From Psychrobacter cibarius (GTDB taxonomy: Bacteria; Pseudomonadota; Gammaproteobacteria; Pseudomonadales; Moraxellaceae), in NCBI RefSeq assembly GCF_016107535.1, contig NZ_JABASQ010000011.1, positions 18,963-82,962 of the forward strand: 64,000 nt of DNA. Reading direction: 5' to 3'. The notes under the pieces were generated by a model. The model did no database searches and was not told where the DNA came from. It saw nothing but the letters and a program-made list of their open reading frames with translations. Below, in pieces: positions 47,721 through 57,597 of this stretch. The stretch's first letter is position 1. Each line of letters begins with the position of its first letter. Made by a program: the position numbers and the translations under genes.

Positions 47721-48458
47721 ATGAATAATCCTGACAATCGATCTCCTGTTAATAATGATGCGACTAACTCACAAGCGAAAAAACCCATTGCGATGATGTC
47801 GTGGATGATATTGCTCATCGGTTTAGCAGCTATCGTCTTTGCTATTTATAGTGTGCAGAATATAACCAAGGAAGAGCCGATAGAAACCATTACTCGTGAA
47901 GGCGTGGTCACACAAATCCAAAAATTGAATCGTTTGGAAACGGTGGCATTCAGTGTCGATACCGTCATTACCAGTCAACGTCCTGGCAGTTGGATGAAGC
48001 TGTGGCAAGACGAGCAAAAGGGTTTGTTTATCGCGCGCGGACGAGTGGAGGCGGGGATTGATTTAAGTGCACTTACCCCAGAAATGGTACAAGTGGTGCA
48101 GCCTGAAGTTAACGTCGATGAGGTACAAGAAGCGGGTGCTAATACGCCAGTTTCAATGATGCCGAAAATCAATATTACCATCCCACCATCAGAGATATTT
48201 TCGGTTTATCTAGACGATATCGAGATTTATGATTGGCAGACTGGTGCTTTTGGCATGATGCAAGTCGATCCAAAAATATTGCAACAAGCGCAAAGTATGG
48301 CAAAAAAAGAAGTGCTCGAACGCGCTTGTCGTGGTGATGTCATGAATATGGCACTAGAAAATGCGCAAACCCAACTGCAACAGCTATTTTCGTTAACTGG
48401 CGCAGTTGTGACGGTAACGACTCAAGGTGCAGGCGCGTGCCAGATGCCAGTAAAATAA
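47721..48458 (+). CDS. DUF4230-domain membrane-anchored protein
   Basis: This 245-residue protein has a hydrophilic N-terminus, one membrane segment (about residues 24-46) and a large extracytoplasmic DUF4230-like domain. The opening VVTQIQKLNRLETVAFSVDTVI and the later IPPSEIFSVYLDDIEIYDWQTG are typical. The C-terminal helix ends in ALENAQTQLQQLFSLTG. The family function is unknown. A 53-residue protein with a similar membrane segment is encoded 169 bases downstream. Confidence 0.82.
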   Translation: MNNPDNRSPVNNDATNSQAKKPIAMMSWMILLIGLAAIVFAIYSVQNITKEEPIETITREGVVTQIQKLNRLETVAFSVDTVITSQRPGSWMKLWQDEQKGLFIARGRVEAGIDLSALTPEMVQVVQPEVNVDEVQEAGANTPVSMMPKINITIPPSEIFSVYLDDIEIYDWQTGAFGMMQVDPKILQQAQSMAKKEVLERACRGDVMNMALENAQTQLQQLFSLTGAVVTVTTQGAGACQMPVK

Positions 48459-48627
48459 TGCATACATAATTTTATTAGAGCCATAGACTAGATAGTCATA
48501 CGTTAGCTTATTAATTGGAAACACTTAAAGTAACGCCATTTATATTGTATAGTAGAGCTTATCTATTATTCATAATGAACTTATAAATAATCGTTGGTAA
48601 TATAACCCTATACAAAAGGTGACGTAT

Positions 48628-48789
48628 ATGACAACTCTTAATAATAAACCGTCTTCTAAGCCTGAACGTCAGCTTAATAAGCGCCCTAAATCGAAAGAAT
48701 CGCTTTCTTTTGCGACATGGGTGCTGTTAATCATAAGCTTCACTCTACTAGCCTATGCCTTATACATTATCCAAACTCGTATCTTGTAA
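48628..48789 (+). CDS. 53-residue single-pass membrane mini-protein
   Basis: This mini-protein has a basic N-terminal half (residues 1-27, eight Lys/Arg) and one membrane segment (about 29-48), ending TRIL. AAAGGTGA lies five bases before the ATG. The plan (basic tail, S-F/W-x-x-W-V/M-LL-I-x-x, then ALYIIQ) resembles residues 20-47 of the upstream DUF4230 protein (MSWMILLIGL ... AIYSVQ), suggesting a duplicated membrane-anchor module. Function is unknown. Confidence 0.6.
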   Translation: MTTLNNKPSSKPERQLNKRPKSKESLSFATWVLLIISFTLLAYALYIIQTRIL

Positions 48790-48882
48790 ACTCTAGCTGA
48801 TACTAGGAAGGGTAGATAATGTGAGTAAGATGCCATAGCTGAAACTCTTAGTAAATTGAGGTTTTAGTGTTGATGTAATGCG

Positions 48883-50577
48883 TCACTGTTTTTTAAATTC
48901 AGCAATCGCTAATTGGCGAGCCGCTTTATGTTCGACCATCGGTAATTGGTAATCAATGTCAGCAAATTTACCGCCCTTTGCTAGTGCTTGACGCATTTTA
49001 TCCTCGCTATGCAAGATGGCGGCAGGAATGGCTTTTAGCTCAGGCAGCCACGTCTTGATAAATTCGCCATCGGTATCGTGGGTTTTGGCTTGGCTAAAAG
49101 GGTTCATAATGCGAAAGTAAGGTGCAGAGTCGGTCCCAGTCGATGCGCTCCATTGCCAACCCCCATTATTGGACGCAAAGTCACCATCTATCAGCTGTTG
49201 CATAAAGTAGCGCTCACCTAAGCGCCAATCAATCAATAAATCCTTGGTCAAAAACATCGCCGTGACCATCCGCAAGCGATTGTGCATAAAGCCCGTTGCA
49301 TTCAGGCAGCGCATTGCCGCATCGACTAACGGCACGCCAGTTTTACCTATGCACCATGCATTAAATTCCTGCTGATTATATGACCAATTAATCTTGCTAT
49401 CGGTTTCCTGTTTATAAGCTTGATGGCGTATTAATTCGGGCTTATAGTCTAAAACATGACGGTAAAAGTCACGCCAAGCCAGCTCGCTTATCCAGCGGTT
49501 AATGTCGCTATTATTAGTGTTGTCAAAGCTATCCCCGCTATCTAAGGCGTCACCATCATTCCCATGTAATTCTCCCAGTGCTTTGCTTAATTGTAGGGTA
49601 GCTTGTAAGTAGCAACGTCTGGGGCCGATTGCGCCAATAGTCAGGTAGGCAGATAGCTGACTGGTGGCATTTAAACTGGGTACATCGCGACTGATATCGT
49701 AGTTATCAATATCCTCAGCGATGAAATCTTCTAAACGCTGGCAAGCTGCCGCTTCGCCAGCAGGGTAGGCTGCCCGAGCGTGCTCAAGCTGTACGTCTAT
49801 ATCCATGTGCTCTAATAAACCAGCATTTTGCAGTGCCTTTTGATAATCTTCGCCTACTTCTTTACTTACTCTTTCTATATCTTCGATAGTAGCACTGGCG
49901 TTTGAGACTTCTAGTTTGGCTTTAGTGTTGCCATTTATGGCGGATGCCTCATGCATTTGTATGGTGCTGATATCCAAGGTATGCCGCCATTTTTTATAAA
50001 ATGGGGTAAACACCTGATACATGCTATCGTCATTGGTGGTGATGGTTTGTGGTGGCAAGATACATTGATCATGCCAGCGGACAAATTCTATATCGTTGTT
50101 TGCAAGCTGTTTGGTTAATTGCTCATCACGCTTAATCTCATTGCCTTCGTACTCGTGATTTGCCATCACAGTGCTGATCTGGTTCGCGCTACAGATATCT
50201 AGCATCGCCTCAACACAGTTAGAAAAGCTTGGACAGAGCTGCACTGTTAAGTGGATGTTTAATTGTGTTTGCAGAGATTTGGCTAGGATAGGCAAGGTAC
50301 GAGCGATATGGTCAAGCTGTGTCAGCGACATGTCATGTGCTTGCCATTGTTCAGGCGTCACGAAGTAAATAGCGCTTACTGAGGCGTTATCCGCATTTGC
50401 CTGCTCGCAAAGCGCAGCTAGAGCGGTATTATCATGAACTCGCAGGTCACGACGAAACCACATTAAATAATGTGCTGGATTTACGCTAGTGGCATCGTCA
50501 TTAGTGTTGACATTGCTTGTTTCGGTGCTATCTGTGCTATCGGTGTTATGAGACGTTTCCGCCGCCGTTTTAGACAT
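48883..50577 (-). CDS. phrB: Deoxyribodipyrimidine photolyase (class I CPD)
   Basis: This 564-residue FAD enzyme repairs cyclobutane pyrimidine dimers with light. The antenna domain begins YLMWFRRDLRVHDN. The FAD domain carries ELAWRDFYRHVL, TGVPLVDAAMRCLNATGFMHNRLRM and the WQWSASTGTDSAPYFRIMNP block. A Ser/Thr/Asn-rich extension of about 37 residues precedes the antenna domain; the upstream start has GAGGG nine bases before it, so the extension is probably real. The class is from family resemblance; the antenna cofactor (folate or deazaflavin) cannot be fixed by eye. Confidence 0.94.
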   Translation of the reverse strand: MSKTAAETSHNTDSTDSTETSNVNTNDDATSVNPAHYLMWFRRDLRVHDNTALAALCEQANADNASVSAIYFVTPEQWQAHDMSLTQLDHIARTLPILAKSLQTQLNIHLTVQLCPSFSNCVEAMLDICSANQISTVMANHEYEGNEIKRDEQLTKQLANNDIEFVRWHDQCILPPQTITTNDDSMYQVFTPFYKKWRHTLDISTIQMHEASAINGNTKAKLEVSNASATIEDIERVSKEVGEDYQKALQNAGLLEHMDIDVQLEHARAAYPAGEAAACQRLEDFIAEDIDNYDISRDVPSLNATSQLSAYLTIGAIGPRRCYLQATLQLSKALGELHGNDGDALDSGDSFDNTNNSDINRWISELAWRDFYRHVLDYKPELIRHQAYKQETDSKINWSYNQQEFNAWCIGKTGVPLVDAAMRCLNATGFMHNRLRMVTAMFLTKDLLIDWRLGERYFMQQLIDGDFASNNGGWQWSASTGTDSAPYFRIMNPFSQAKTHDTDGEFIKTWLPELKAIPAAILHSEDKMRQALAKGGKFADIDYQLPMVEHKAARQLAIAEFKKQ

Positions 50578-50787
50578 TCAACTATCCCTCTATTAATCAA
50601 TCGCAATCATAAACAAAACTGGTAATAAAAGTATGCTAGGATAAGTTTTTGGATGCAATGGATTTACCATTCAATTAACAAATCCTCATATTTACGCTTT
50701 AGCGTTGGCAATTGACGTTTACTTGCCGTCAATGTAGCGAAGACAGTCTAATAATGTCGCACTAAGTGTTATATCTAAGGTCACATC

Positions 50788-51471
50788 ATGCACGTTAAGT
50801 TTTGCGGATTTACCCAGCCTAATGATATTAAAATTGCCGCCCAGTTGGGTGTTGATGCGGTTGGCTTGGTATTTTATCCGCCCAGTCCACGCGCTGTTAC
50901 TATCGAGCAGGCGCAATCGTTAAGTGCGTCTTTGCCAGCTTTTATAAGTATAGTGGCTCTAGTAGTGAATATGCCGCGCGCAGAGCTGATAGAATTAGCG
51001 AATCAGGTCGCTTTTGATATCATTCAATTCCATGGTGATGAAACACCGGAGCAATGTGCGCAGCTGGCCAGTGCGGTCAATAAACGCTGGATTAAAGCGT
51101 TGCGTATCAATGCTGACCAACACACCGCCGCTAGCGTAAGTGCCGAGATTAATGAGTTTGCCGCCGCTGGCGCGAACAGTATCTTATTGGATGCTTACCA
51201 TCCCCATAAATATGGCGGCACAGGGGCACGTTTTGATTGGAGTCTGCTACCGCAAGACAGCTCGCTACCTATTATTTTAGCGGGCGGACTGGATGCCGAT
51301 AATGTCGCTGCCACTTTAGATTTGCCTATTTATGCGGTCGATATCAGCGGTGGGATTGAGTCTGACAAAGGCAAAAAAGACGCTGCCAAAATGCGTGCCT
51401 TTATGAAAGCGGTAAAACGCGACCGATGGCAAAATGAGACGCTTGGCGAACCTTCGAATATCAGTAACTAG
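50788..51471 (+). CDS. trpF: Phosphoribosylanthranilate isomerase
   Basis: TrpF catalyses the third committed step of tryptophan synthesis (PRA to CdRP) in the cytosol. The 227-residue TIM-barrel starts VKFCGFTQPNDI with the catalytic Cys, has FHGDETPEQC near residue 81 and LLDAYHPHKYGGTGARFDW with the catalytic Asp. The IILAGGLDADNV phosphate-binding loop and the ISGGIES segment complete the set. It heads the trp/acc/fol block. Confidence 0.96.
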   Translation: MHVKFCGFTQPNDIKIAAQLGVDAVGLVFYPPSPRAVTIEQAQSLSASLPAFISIVALVVNMPRAELIELANQVAFDIIQFHGDETPEQCAQLASAVNKRWIKALRINADQHTAASVSAEINEFAAAGANSILLDAYHPHKYGGTGARFDWSLLPQDSSLPIILAGGLDADNVAATLDLPIYAVDISGGIESDKGKKDAAKMRAFMKAVKRDRWQNETLGEPSNISN

Positions 51472-51572
51472 TGTTTTAACCGTGAATTTTTATCCGTTAA
51501 ATAGCTAATTACTTGGAAAAATTCCCCCCTTATTTATCTTAAAAAATACCACTTATTATAGTAGGAATTATC

Positions 51573-52847
51573 ATGAGTCATGTCGCGAGCAAAGATCTAT
51601 CTACCACTGCTAAAGCAATCAACACCTTTACTAATCCAGAAAGCGTACAAGATTTCAATCAATATCCTGATGCCCGTGGACATTTCGGCGTGCATGGCGG
51701 TCGCTTTGTCTCTGAAACCTTGATGGCAGCACTAGAAGAGCTAGAAACGTTATATAACACAGTCAAAAAAGACCCTGCGTTTTGGGAAGAATATCACAAT
51801 GATTTGGTCAACTATGTCGGCCGCCCAACGCCTTTATATCATGCTAAGCGTCTCAGTGATGAGATTGGCGGTGCGCAAATTTATTTCAAACGCGAAGACT
51901 TAAACCATACTGGCGCACATAAAGTGAATAACACCATTGGACAAGCACTACTTGCCAAAATGAGTGGTAAAAAACGTATCATTGCTGAAACGGGTGCAGG
52001 TCAGCATGGCGTAGCGACGGCGACGATTGCCGCGCGTTTAGGGCTTGAATGTATCGTTTATATGGGCGCGGACGATGTCGAGCGTCAAAAGATGAACGTC
52101 TATCGTATGCGTTTGCTCGGTGCGACGGTTGTGCCAGTGACTTCAGGCTCACGTACCCTAAAAGATGCCATGAACGAAGCAATGCGTGATTGGGTTACTA
52201 ATGTCGATAGCACCTATTACATCATCGGTACGGTTGCCGGTCCGCATCCTTATCCGTTATTGGTACGCGATTTCCAAGCGATTATCGGTAAAGAAGCACG
52301 TATTCAGCATCTGCAAATGACGGGTAAATTACCAGATGCATTAGTCGCTTGTGTGGGTGGTGGCTCAAACGCCATTGGCTTGTTCTTTGATTTCTTAAAC
52401 GATACTGACGTTAAAATGTATGGCGTTGAAGCAACGGGTGACGGTATCGAAACGGGTCGTCATTCAGCACCATTGGCTGCTGGTCGTATCGGTGTACTGC
52501 ATGGCAACCGTACCTATTTGATGGCCGATGATGAAGGTCAAATTCAAGAAACGCATTCTATTTCAGCGGGTCTTGATTATCCTGGCGTTGGTCCTGAGCA
52601 CAGCTTCTTAAAAGACATGAAGCGTGTTGAATATGTCGGTTGTACCGATAAAGAATCGCTAGAAGGCTTTCATGAAGTCACGCGCAAAGAAGGAATCATC
52701 CCTGCGCTTGAATCTGCTCATGCCGTTGCTTATGCATTGAAGTTGGCTAAGACGATGACGCCTGATCAAACGATTATCGTCAATATGTCGGGGCGTGGTG
52801 ACAAAGATTTGCATTCAGTGATGAAGGCGGAAGGGATTGAGTTGTAA
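51573..52847 (+). CDS. trpB: Tryptophan synthase beta chain
   Basis: TrpB condenses indole with serine using PLP. The 424-residue protein has the PLP lysine K117 in HTGAHKVNN, the GCVGGGSNA phosphate loop (here [10 protein letters not shown]), and [14 protein letters not shown]. The N-terminus carries about 30 more residues than E. coli TrpB (397). AGTAGGAA precedes the start. It should partner TrpA, which is displaced downstream by an inserted gene. Confidence 0.97.
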   Translation: MSHVASKDLSTTAKAINTFTNPESVQDFNQYPDARGHFGVHGGRFVSETLMAALEELETLYNTVKKDPAFWEEYHNDLVNYVGRPTPLYHAKRLSDEIGGAQIYFKREDLNHTGAHKVNNTIGQALLAKMSGKKRIIAETGAGQHGVATATIAARLGLECIVYMGADDVERQKMNVYRMRLLGATVVPVTSGSRTLKDAMNEAMRDWVTNVDSTYYIIGTVAGPHPYPLLVRDFQAIIGKEARIQHLQMTGKLPDALVACVGGGSNAIGLFFDFLNDTDVKMYGVEATGDGIETGRHSAPLAAGRIGVLHGNRTYLMADDEGQIQETHSISAGLDYPGVGPEHSFLKDMKRVEYVGCTDKESLEGFHEVTRKEGIIPALESAHAVAYALKLAKTMTPDQTIIVNMSGRGDKDLHSVMKAEGIEL

Positions 52848-52859
52848 AAGGACGTTTTT

Positions 52860-53612
52860 TTGAAGACAGATATGGTGGACTTAGTAAACTTAGTAAACTT
52901 AATAAACGATAGGTTTATTGAGTTTACAAGGGAGCAGGTATTTTCTAAAGAAACCGATGACTTTCTAGGCTTTGCTCAACAAAAATTTAAGCTAAATTCG
53001 AAAAATGATTGGAACGAAATTATTGCTTCTGAGGATATTTTAGAAGACTCTAATGAAGCCTTAAAAAGTTTTTTGAAGTTTGGTTTATCAGGTCCTACCA
53101 AATATAATGATTTGGGTGAGAAGTATCTGAGATTATATGGAGTTTTGAATGCTGTTTACCAACAGCAACAAGCTATTCTACATATATTTAAGCTATTCAA
53201 TTGTCCAAATCCAAAATCTATAAAACAAGAATTCAATAATTTATCTATAACACAAGCTCGTCATAAGCTAGGTGCTCATAGTATTAATTATACTATCCAA
53301 GGTGATTCTGAGACTGAAATGTTTGTACCTGTTAGATTACAGTTCGATGATTATGAGCTGACATATTTTAACCCTAAAAATGACGAAAGTAATAATATTG
53401 ACCTTAAGTTAACTATTGAAGAGCATAGCAAACTAATCTGTAAGACTTATTTATTGATAGCTAATAAAGTTATTAAGACAGTCTACAAGGGTAATATCAG
53501 TAAGCAGGAACAGGTATTATCTGGTTTCAATAATCTAGAAAAGGTTATGAATGGAGCATGGTTAGTACAAGGTCAAAATGGCGACACTATTATCAATATA
53601 AAATTTAAATAA
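52860..53612 (+). CDS. Unrecognised AT-rich gene inserted between trpB and trpA
   Basis: I recognise no family for this 250-residue soluble, mainly helical protein. The middle includes LYGVLNAVYQQQQAILHIFKLF and the motif ARHKLGAHSINY, where an invariant-looking R-H-K-x-G-A-H could be functional. The C-terminal part is beta-rich. The probable start is TTG at 52860, with AAGGA seven bases upstream and only 12 bases after the trpB stop; ATG 52872 is the alternative. It is far AT-richer than its neighbours (17 G/C in 53161-53220 versus 31 in 53881-53940 of trpA). Position, composition and coupling suggest a transferred passenger gene using the trp promoter. Confidence 0.75.
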   Translation: MKTDMVDLVNLVNLINDRFIEFTREQVFSKETDDFLGFAQQKFKLNSKNDWNEIIASEDILEDSNEALKSFLKFGLSGPTKYNDLGEKYLRLYGVLNAVYQQQQAILHIFKLFNCPNPKSIKQEFNNLSITQARHKLGAHSINYTIQGDSETEMFVPVRLQFDDYELTYFNPKNDESNNIDLKLTIEEHSKLICKTYLLIANKVIKTVYKGNISKQEQVLSGFNNLEKVMNGAWLVQGQNGDTIINIKFK

Positions 53613-53650
53613 TAACTTGTCTGAAGAGATAGATAACTAAAGAGACCACT

Positions 53651-54475
53651 ATGACCCGAATTGAAAGCACCTTTGAAACTTTAAAAGCACAAAACAAAAA
53701 AGCCTTGATTCCTTATGTAATGGCAGGCGATCCTAATCCAAGTAACTTCGTTGGCTTGCTACATGACTTGGTCAAGCACGGCGCCGATATGATCGAAGTA
53801 GGCTTACCGTTCTCTGACCCGATGGCAGATGGCCCAGTCGTCGCTTTAGCTGGAGAGCGTGCATTAGCCGCAGGTACGAGTACACGTGATGCACTAAAAA
53901 TGGTCGCGGAATTCCGTCAGCAAGACACGCAGACGCCCATTATTTTGATGGGTTATCTCAATCCCGTGGAAATCATTGGCTATGACAACTTTGTCGCGTT
54001 ATGTGAGCAGTCAGGTGTCGATGGTATTTTGATGGTTGATTTACCACCAAGCGAGGCGGGCAGTTTTACCCAGCATTTAACTGACCATGCGATGAACGAG
54101 ATTTTCTTATTGTCACCAACCACTTTACCTGAGCGCCGTGAGCAAGTATTGACCCATTGCGGTGGTTATATTTATTATGTGTCATTAAAAGGCGTGACAG
54201 GTTCGGCAACGCTTGATACTGATGATGTTGCGACTCAAGTGCAAGCGATTAAAGCAGCGACTGATTTGCCAGTATGTGTGGGTTTTGGTATTCGTGATGC
54301 AACGTCTGCCAAAGCGATTGGAGCGCATGCGGATGGTATTATTGTCGGTAGTGCCTTGGTTCAAAATTTTGCTGATATAGATGCAAATGATAGCACTGCG
54401 GTTGCCGCCGCTCAGCAAAAAATCATGGCAAAAATGGATGAGCTACGCGGTGCACTTGATAGTTTGAGTGCCTGA
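53651..54475 (+). CDS. trpA: Tryptophan synthase alpha chain
   Basis: TrpA cleaves indole-3-glycerol phosphate to indole, which is channelled to TrpB. The 274-residue TIM-barrel has catalytic E49 in MIEVGLPFSDP and D60 in ADGP. The YYVSLKGVTG and CVGFGIRD phosphate-binding loops are present. It is separated from trpB by the inserted gene, 38 bases after its stop, with AAGAGA as a weak ribosome site. Confidence 0.97.
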   Translation: MTRIESTFETLKAQNKKALIPYVMAGDPNPSNFVGLLHDLVKHGADMIEVGLPFSDPMADGPVVALAGERALAAGTSTRDALKMVAEFRQQDTQTPIILMGYLNPVEIIGYDNFVALCEQSGVDGILMVDLPPSEAGSFTQHLTDHAMNEIFLLSPTTLPERREQVLTHCGGYIYYVSLKGVTGSATLDTDDVATQVQAIKAATDLPVCVGFGIRDATSAKAIGAHADGIIVGSALVQNFADIDANDSTAVAAAQQKIMAKMDELRGALDSLSA

Positions 54476-54714
54476 GTTAAATAAAGTTAAATTATCGTCA
54501 CTTAAATCGTCATGGCACTATGAATAACAATGTTTATAAAGACAGGGTCAAATGACTTTGCTAAAGTTAGTTTACGTGTGTAAACTAACATCACATATAA
54601 ATTGTTACTGTTTCACGAAAGCGTGCCTTATAACTGCGCTTTATAGCTGCGAAAGTTATGAGAATATGTGACGATTAAACTGATCCTTATAAATCGATTC
54701 TTAGGGACAAGCGC

Positions 54715-55707
54715 ATGAGCCAGCTTGTCGATAAGCCTTTGATAATGGCGAATAATATGACTGATACGATAATAAAACCTGATATGACGACTCCGAACCA
54801 TACTGAAAAAAGTAACGCTGAGCCAAACGGTAATACGGCTGGGCAATCCTGGTTTAATCGCCCGATACCGGGTATTAAACAGCAACTGACAGCGCCTTTG
54901 ACAGCAGTAGAGACTGAACCGTCAACCAAGTGCAGTAATTGTCATTCGATGATTACCAATACGGCACTGATTTTTAACTGCTATGTTTGCCCGCATTGCG
55001 ATCATCATTTACCGATGAGTGCTCGTGAGCGCTTAAACTGGCTACTCGATCAAGTAGACGGTGAGCTTGGACAACAATTTACGGCCAAAGATCCGCTAAG
55101 ATTTGTGGATAGCAAGCCGTATCCGCAGCGTATGACAGAAGCACAAGATAAGACAGGCGAGTCTGAGGCGCTGATTGTGCTGTACGGTAAGCTGCGCAAT
55201 CTTGATGTGGTGACTTGTGCCTTTGACTTCCGCTTTATGGGCGGTTCTATGGGCTCAGTGGTTGGCGATCGTTTTGTCCAAGCAGCTGAGAAAGCACTGG
55301 CAGACAAAGTGCCTTTAGTTTGCTTTGCTGCCTCCGGCGGCGCACGTATGCAAGAAGGTTTACTGTCTTTGATGCAGATGGCTCGTACTGCCGCAGCGAT
55401 TGAGCGTTTGAGAATTGCTGGCGTGCCGTATATCGTGATCTTGACCAATCCTGTTTATGGCGGTGTGACTGCATCGCTCGCTATGTTAGGTGATATTCAT
55501 TTAGCAGAACCAAAAGCCATGATCGGCTTTGCTGGTAAGCGCGTGATTGAGCAAACGGTTCGTGAGACGCTAGAAGAGCCGTTCCAGCGTGCCGAGTTCT
55601 TGTTAGAGCATGGTGTGGTCGATGAAGTGGTACATCGTCATCAAATGATTGATACCATTTATCGTCTGCTGGCAAAGTTAAGCCGCATGCCTAATGTTGA
55701 TGCCTAA
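54715..55707 (+). CDS. accD: Acetyl-CoA carboxylase carboxyltransferase beta subunit
   Basis: AccD, with AccA, transfers carboxyl from biotin to acetyl-CoA. The 330-residue protein has the N-terminal zinc ribbon C73, C76, C92 and C95, and the crotonase-like core FDFRFMGGSMGSVVG and ASGGARMQEG. The family core starts near residue 45 (SWFNRPIPG), so there is an extra 44-residue hydrophilic N-terminus. AGGGA seven bases before 54715 supports the long start. The location beside trpA and folC is typical for Moraxellaceae and Pseudomonas. Confidence 0.96.
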   Translation: MSQLVDKPLIMANNMTDTIIKPDMTTPNHTEKSNAEPNGNTAGQSWFNRPIPGIKQQLTAPLTAVETEPSTKCSNCHSMITNTALIFNCYVCPHCDHHLPMSARERLNWLLDQVDGELGQQFTAKDPLRFVDSKPYPQRMTEAQDKTGESEALIVLYGKLRNLDVVTCAFDFRFMGGSMGSVVGDRFVQAAEKALADKVPLVCFAASGGARMQEGLLSLMQMARTAAAIERLRIAGVPYIVILTNPVYGGVTASLAMLGDIHLAEPKAMIGFAGKRVIEQTVRETLEEPFQRAEFLLEHGVVDEVVHRHQMIDTIYRLLAKLSRMPNVDA

Positions 55708-55799
55708 CTTGCTCATCGGCTTGACTAACGGATAACTGAGTCTAACACTGCATATTATGTAGCAGAATGCTCAATTTTGCTGACTAAGTAAGACCAATC

Positions 55800-55838
55800 A
55801 ATAGCATTTATCGTCAACAGCGGTAAATGCTATTTTTG
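55800..55838 (+). terminator. Terminator after accD
   Basis: An 11-base-pair stem AATAGCATTTA/TAAATGCTATT with a 13-base loop is followed by TTTTTGC. Confidence 0.8.
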
Positions 55839-55935
55839 CTTTTTGGGCAGGTAGTTATATACTGTCTGTACTTTCTTAATGAATGCTTTCTCATTGACCA
55901 TTTTTTATTCAAATATTTCAATATAGGCTGTGTCC

Positions 55936-57339
55936 ATGTCCGACTCTCTACTTTTTAACCCTAACACTCCCAACAAGCATTCTAGCTTGACCGAATGGCT
56001 CGATTATATGCAGCAGATTCATGTATCGGCAATAGATATGGGGTTGTCGCGAGTTTTGCCAGTTGCCGAGGCGTTAGGCGTGGTACAGTCAGCCAAAGAC
56101 GATGCTTATGTATTTACGGTGGCGGGCACCAATGGTAAAGGCTCAACGACGGCTGTCATCGCGCAGATGTGCCAAGCAGCAGGTTATAAAACGGCTCTGT
56201 ATCAATCACCGCATCTAAGTGTATTTAATGAGCGCGTGCGTATCAATGGCGAGATGGTCAGTGACGAGACGTTAATTGAAGCCTTTAATAAAGTAGAAGC
56301 CGCACGATTAAAATGTGATTTAACCTTGTCCTTTTTTGAGATGACCACACTTGCCGCATTATTAATATTTGCCGAAGCGGACTGCGATGTTTGGGTATTG
56401 GAAGTCGGGCTGGGTGGGCGCTTAGATGTGGTCAATATCATCGATGCTGATATGGCAGTGATTACCAATATCGCTATCGATCATGTCGATTGGCTAGGTG
56501 ACAATGTCGAAGATATTGGCCGTGAGAAAGCAGGTATCTTACGTGATGGTATCAGCGTGGTTTATGGTGCTACTGCAATGCCAGTCAGTGTGCAGCAAGC
56601 GATTGATAAGCATCAAGCAACTTGTTATCAAGTTGGGCGAGATTTTGATTATCGTGAAGTGGATGCAAGCGCTTGGCAATATAGCAATGCTGCGGTCACC
56701 ATGCAGTTACCGCGCCCAGCACTATCATTGACCAATACTGCCACTGCGTTATCAGCAGTGCTCGCAAGTTCGTTAAATGTCGATAGCACTGCTATCGAGC
56801 AGGCGCTGCAAACGGTCAGGCTCGCTGGTCGCTTTGATTATCGTGAGACCCACAATCGCCATTGGCTGTTTGATGTCGCGCATAACGAGCAAGGCGTTGA
56901 GTTTTTATTGGCGCAATTATTACCGCTTTGGCAACAGCATCTAGCCAATCAAAATAGCTTTGATGCTCTCAATCACAGCAGTAATCCACATAGTAATCAT
57001 ATCAGTCAAGCTATAGGAAAACCTGCCAGCATTAAAATGCTATTTTCTATGTTGGGTGATAAAGATATCAATAAAGTCGTGCAGCATTTGACGATAGCGG
57101 GCTTACCGATTAGCGATTGGTATATCGCTGAGATTGATTATCCACGTGCCGCGAGCACCGAGCACCTGCAAGGTATCCTATCGAGCTATGTCGACAATGC
57201 TCAAATACATGAATTTAAACGTTTATCAGAAGCGACCGATGCAGTTATCAATGCCAGTCAGCCGCAAGACCTTATCGTGGTATGTGGCTCCTTTCATACG
57301 ATCGGCGAGGCACTGGCAGCACTTGCGGTTGATAATTAA
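55936..57339 (+). CDS. folC: Folylpolyglutamate/dihydrofolate synthase
   Basis: FolC adds glutamate to dihydropteroate and folates. The 467-residue Mur-ligase-type enzyme has the ATP P-loop AGTNGKGSTT near residue 60, the YQSPHL and RVRING motifs, the LEVGLGGRLD metal site and the DHVDWLGDNVEDIGREKAGI segment (quoted in part: DWLGDNVEDIG). The start is ATG 55936; a GTG six bases upstream is possible. An insert near residues 345-370 is Asn/Ser/His-rich. Confidence 0.95.
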   Translation: MSDSLLFNPNTPNKHSSLTEWLDYMQQIHVSAIDMGLSRVLPVAEALGVVQSAKDDAYVFTVAGTNGKGSTTAVIAQMCQAAGYKTALYQSPHLSVFNERVRINGEMVSDETLIEAFNKVEAARLKCDLTLSFFEMTTLAALLIFAEADCDVWVLEVGLGGRLDVVNIIDADMAVITNIAIDHVDWLGDNVEDIGREKAGILRDGISVVYGATAMPVSVQQAIDKHQATCYQVGRDFDYREVDASAWQYSNAAVTMQLPRPALSLTNTATALSAVLASSLNVDSTAIEQALQTVRLAGRFDYRETHNRHWLFDVAHNEQGVEFLLAQLLPLWQQHLANQNSFDALNHSSNPHSNHISQAIGKPASIKMLFSMLGDKDINKVVQHLTIAGLPISDWYIAEIDYPRAASTEHLQGILSSYVDNAQIHEFKRLSEATDAVINASQPQDLIVVCGSFHTIGEALAALAVDN

Positions 57340-57597
57340 CATTAAAATGGTGCTTATTTAATGTTAATCTTAGTAGTAGCATGATGGCAGACAGTATGAA
57401 AAATATGCTTTATAATCAAAGTGATTTGGCAAGTTGCTCTATAATGGCATTAAACGCTTGGCATAACATTTAAAAACGGATGGACGCAACTGGTGGCAAT
57501 GACACCTATCAAGGCTATTAAAACTATCTAAACACAGTTTTGAGACGACAGTTGCGCCGCTCAATCAACCTTATTACCAACTAAGAGACGTAAACGG

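Noticed and set aside
51472..51572. trp attenuator or leader peptide
   Set aside because: The gap between trpF and trpB has no Trp-codon leader and no competing hairpins.
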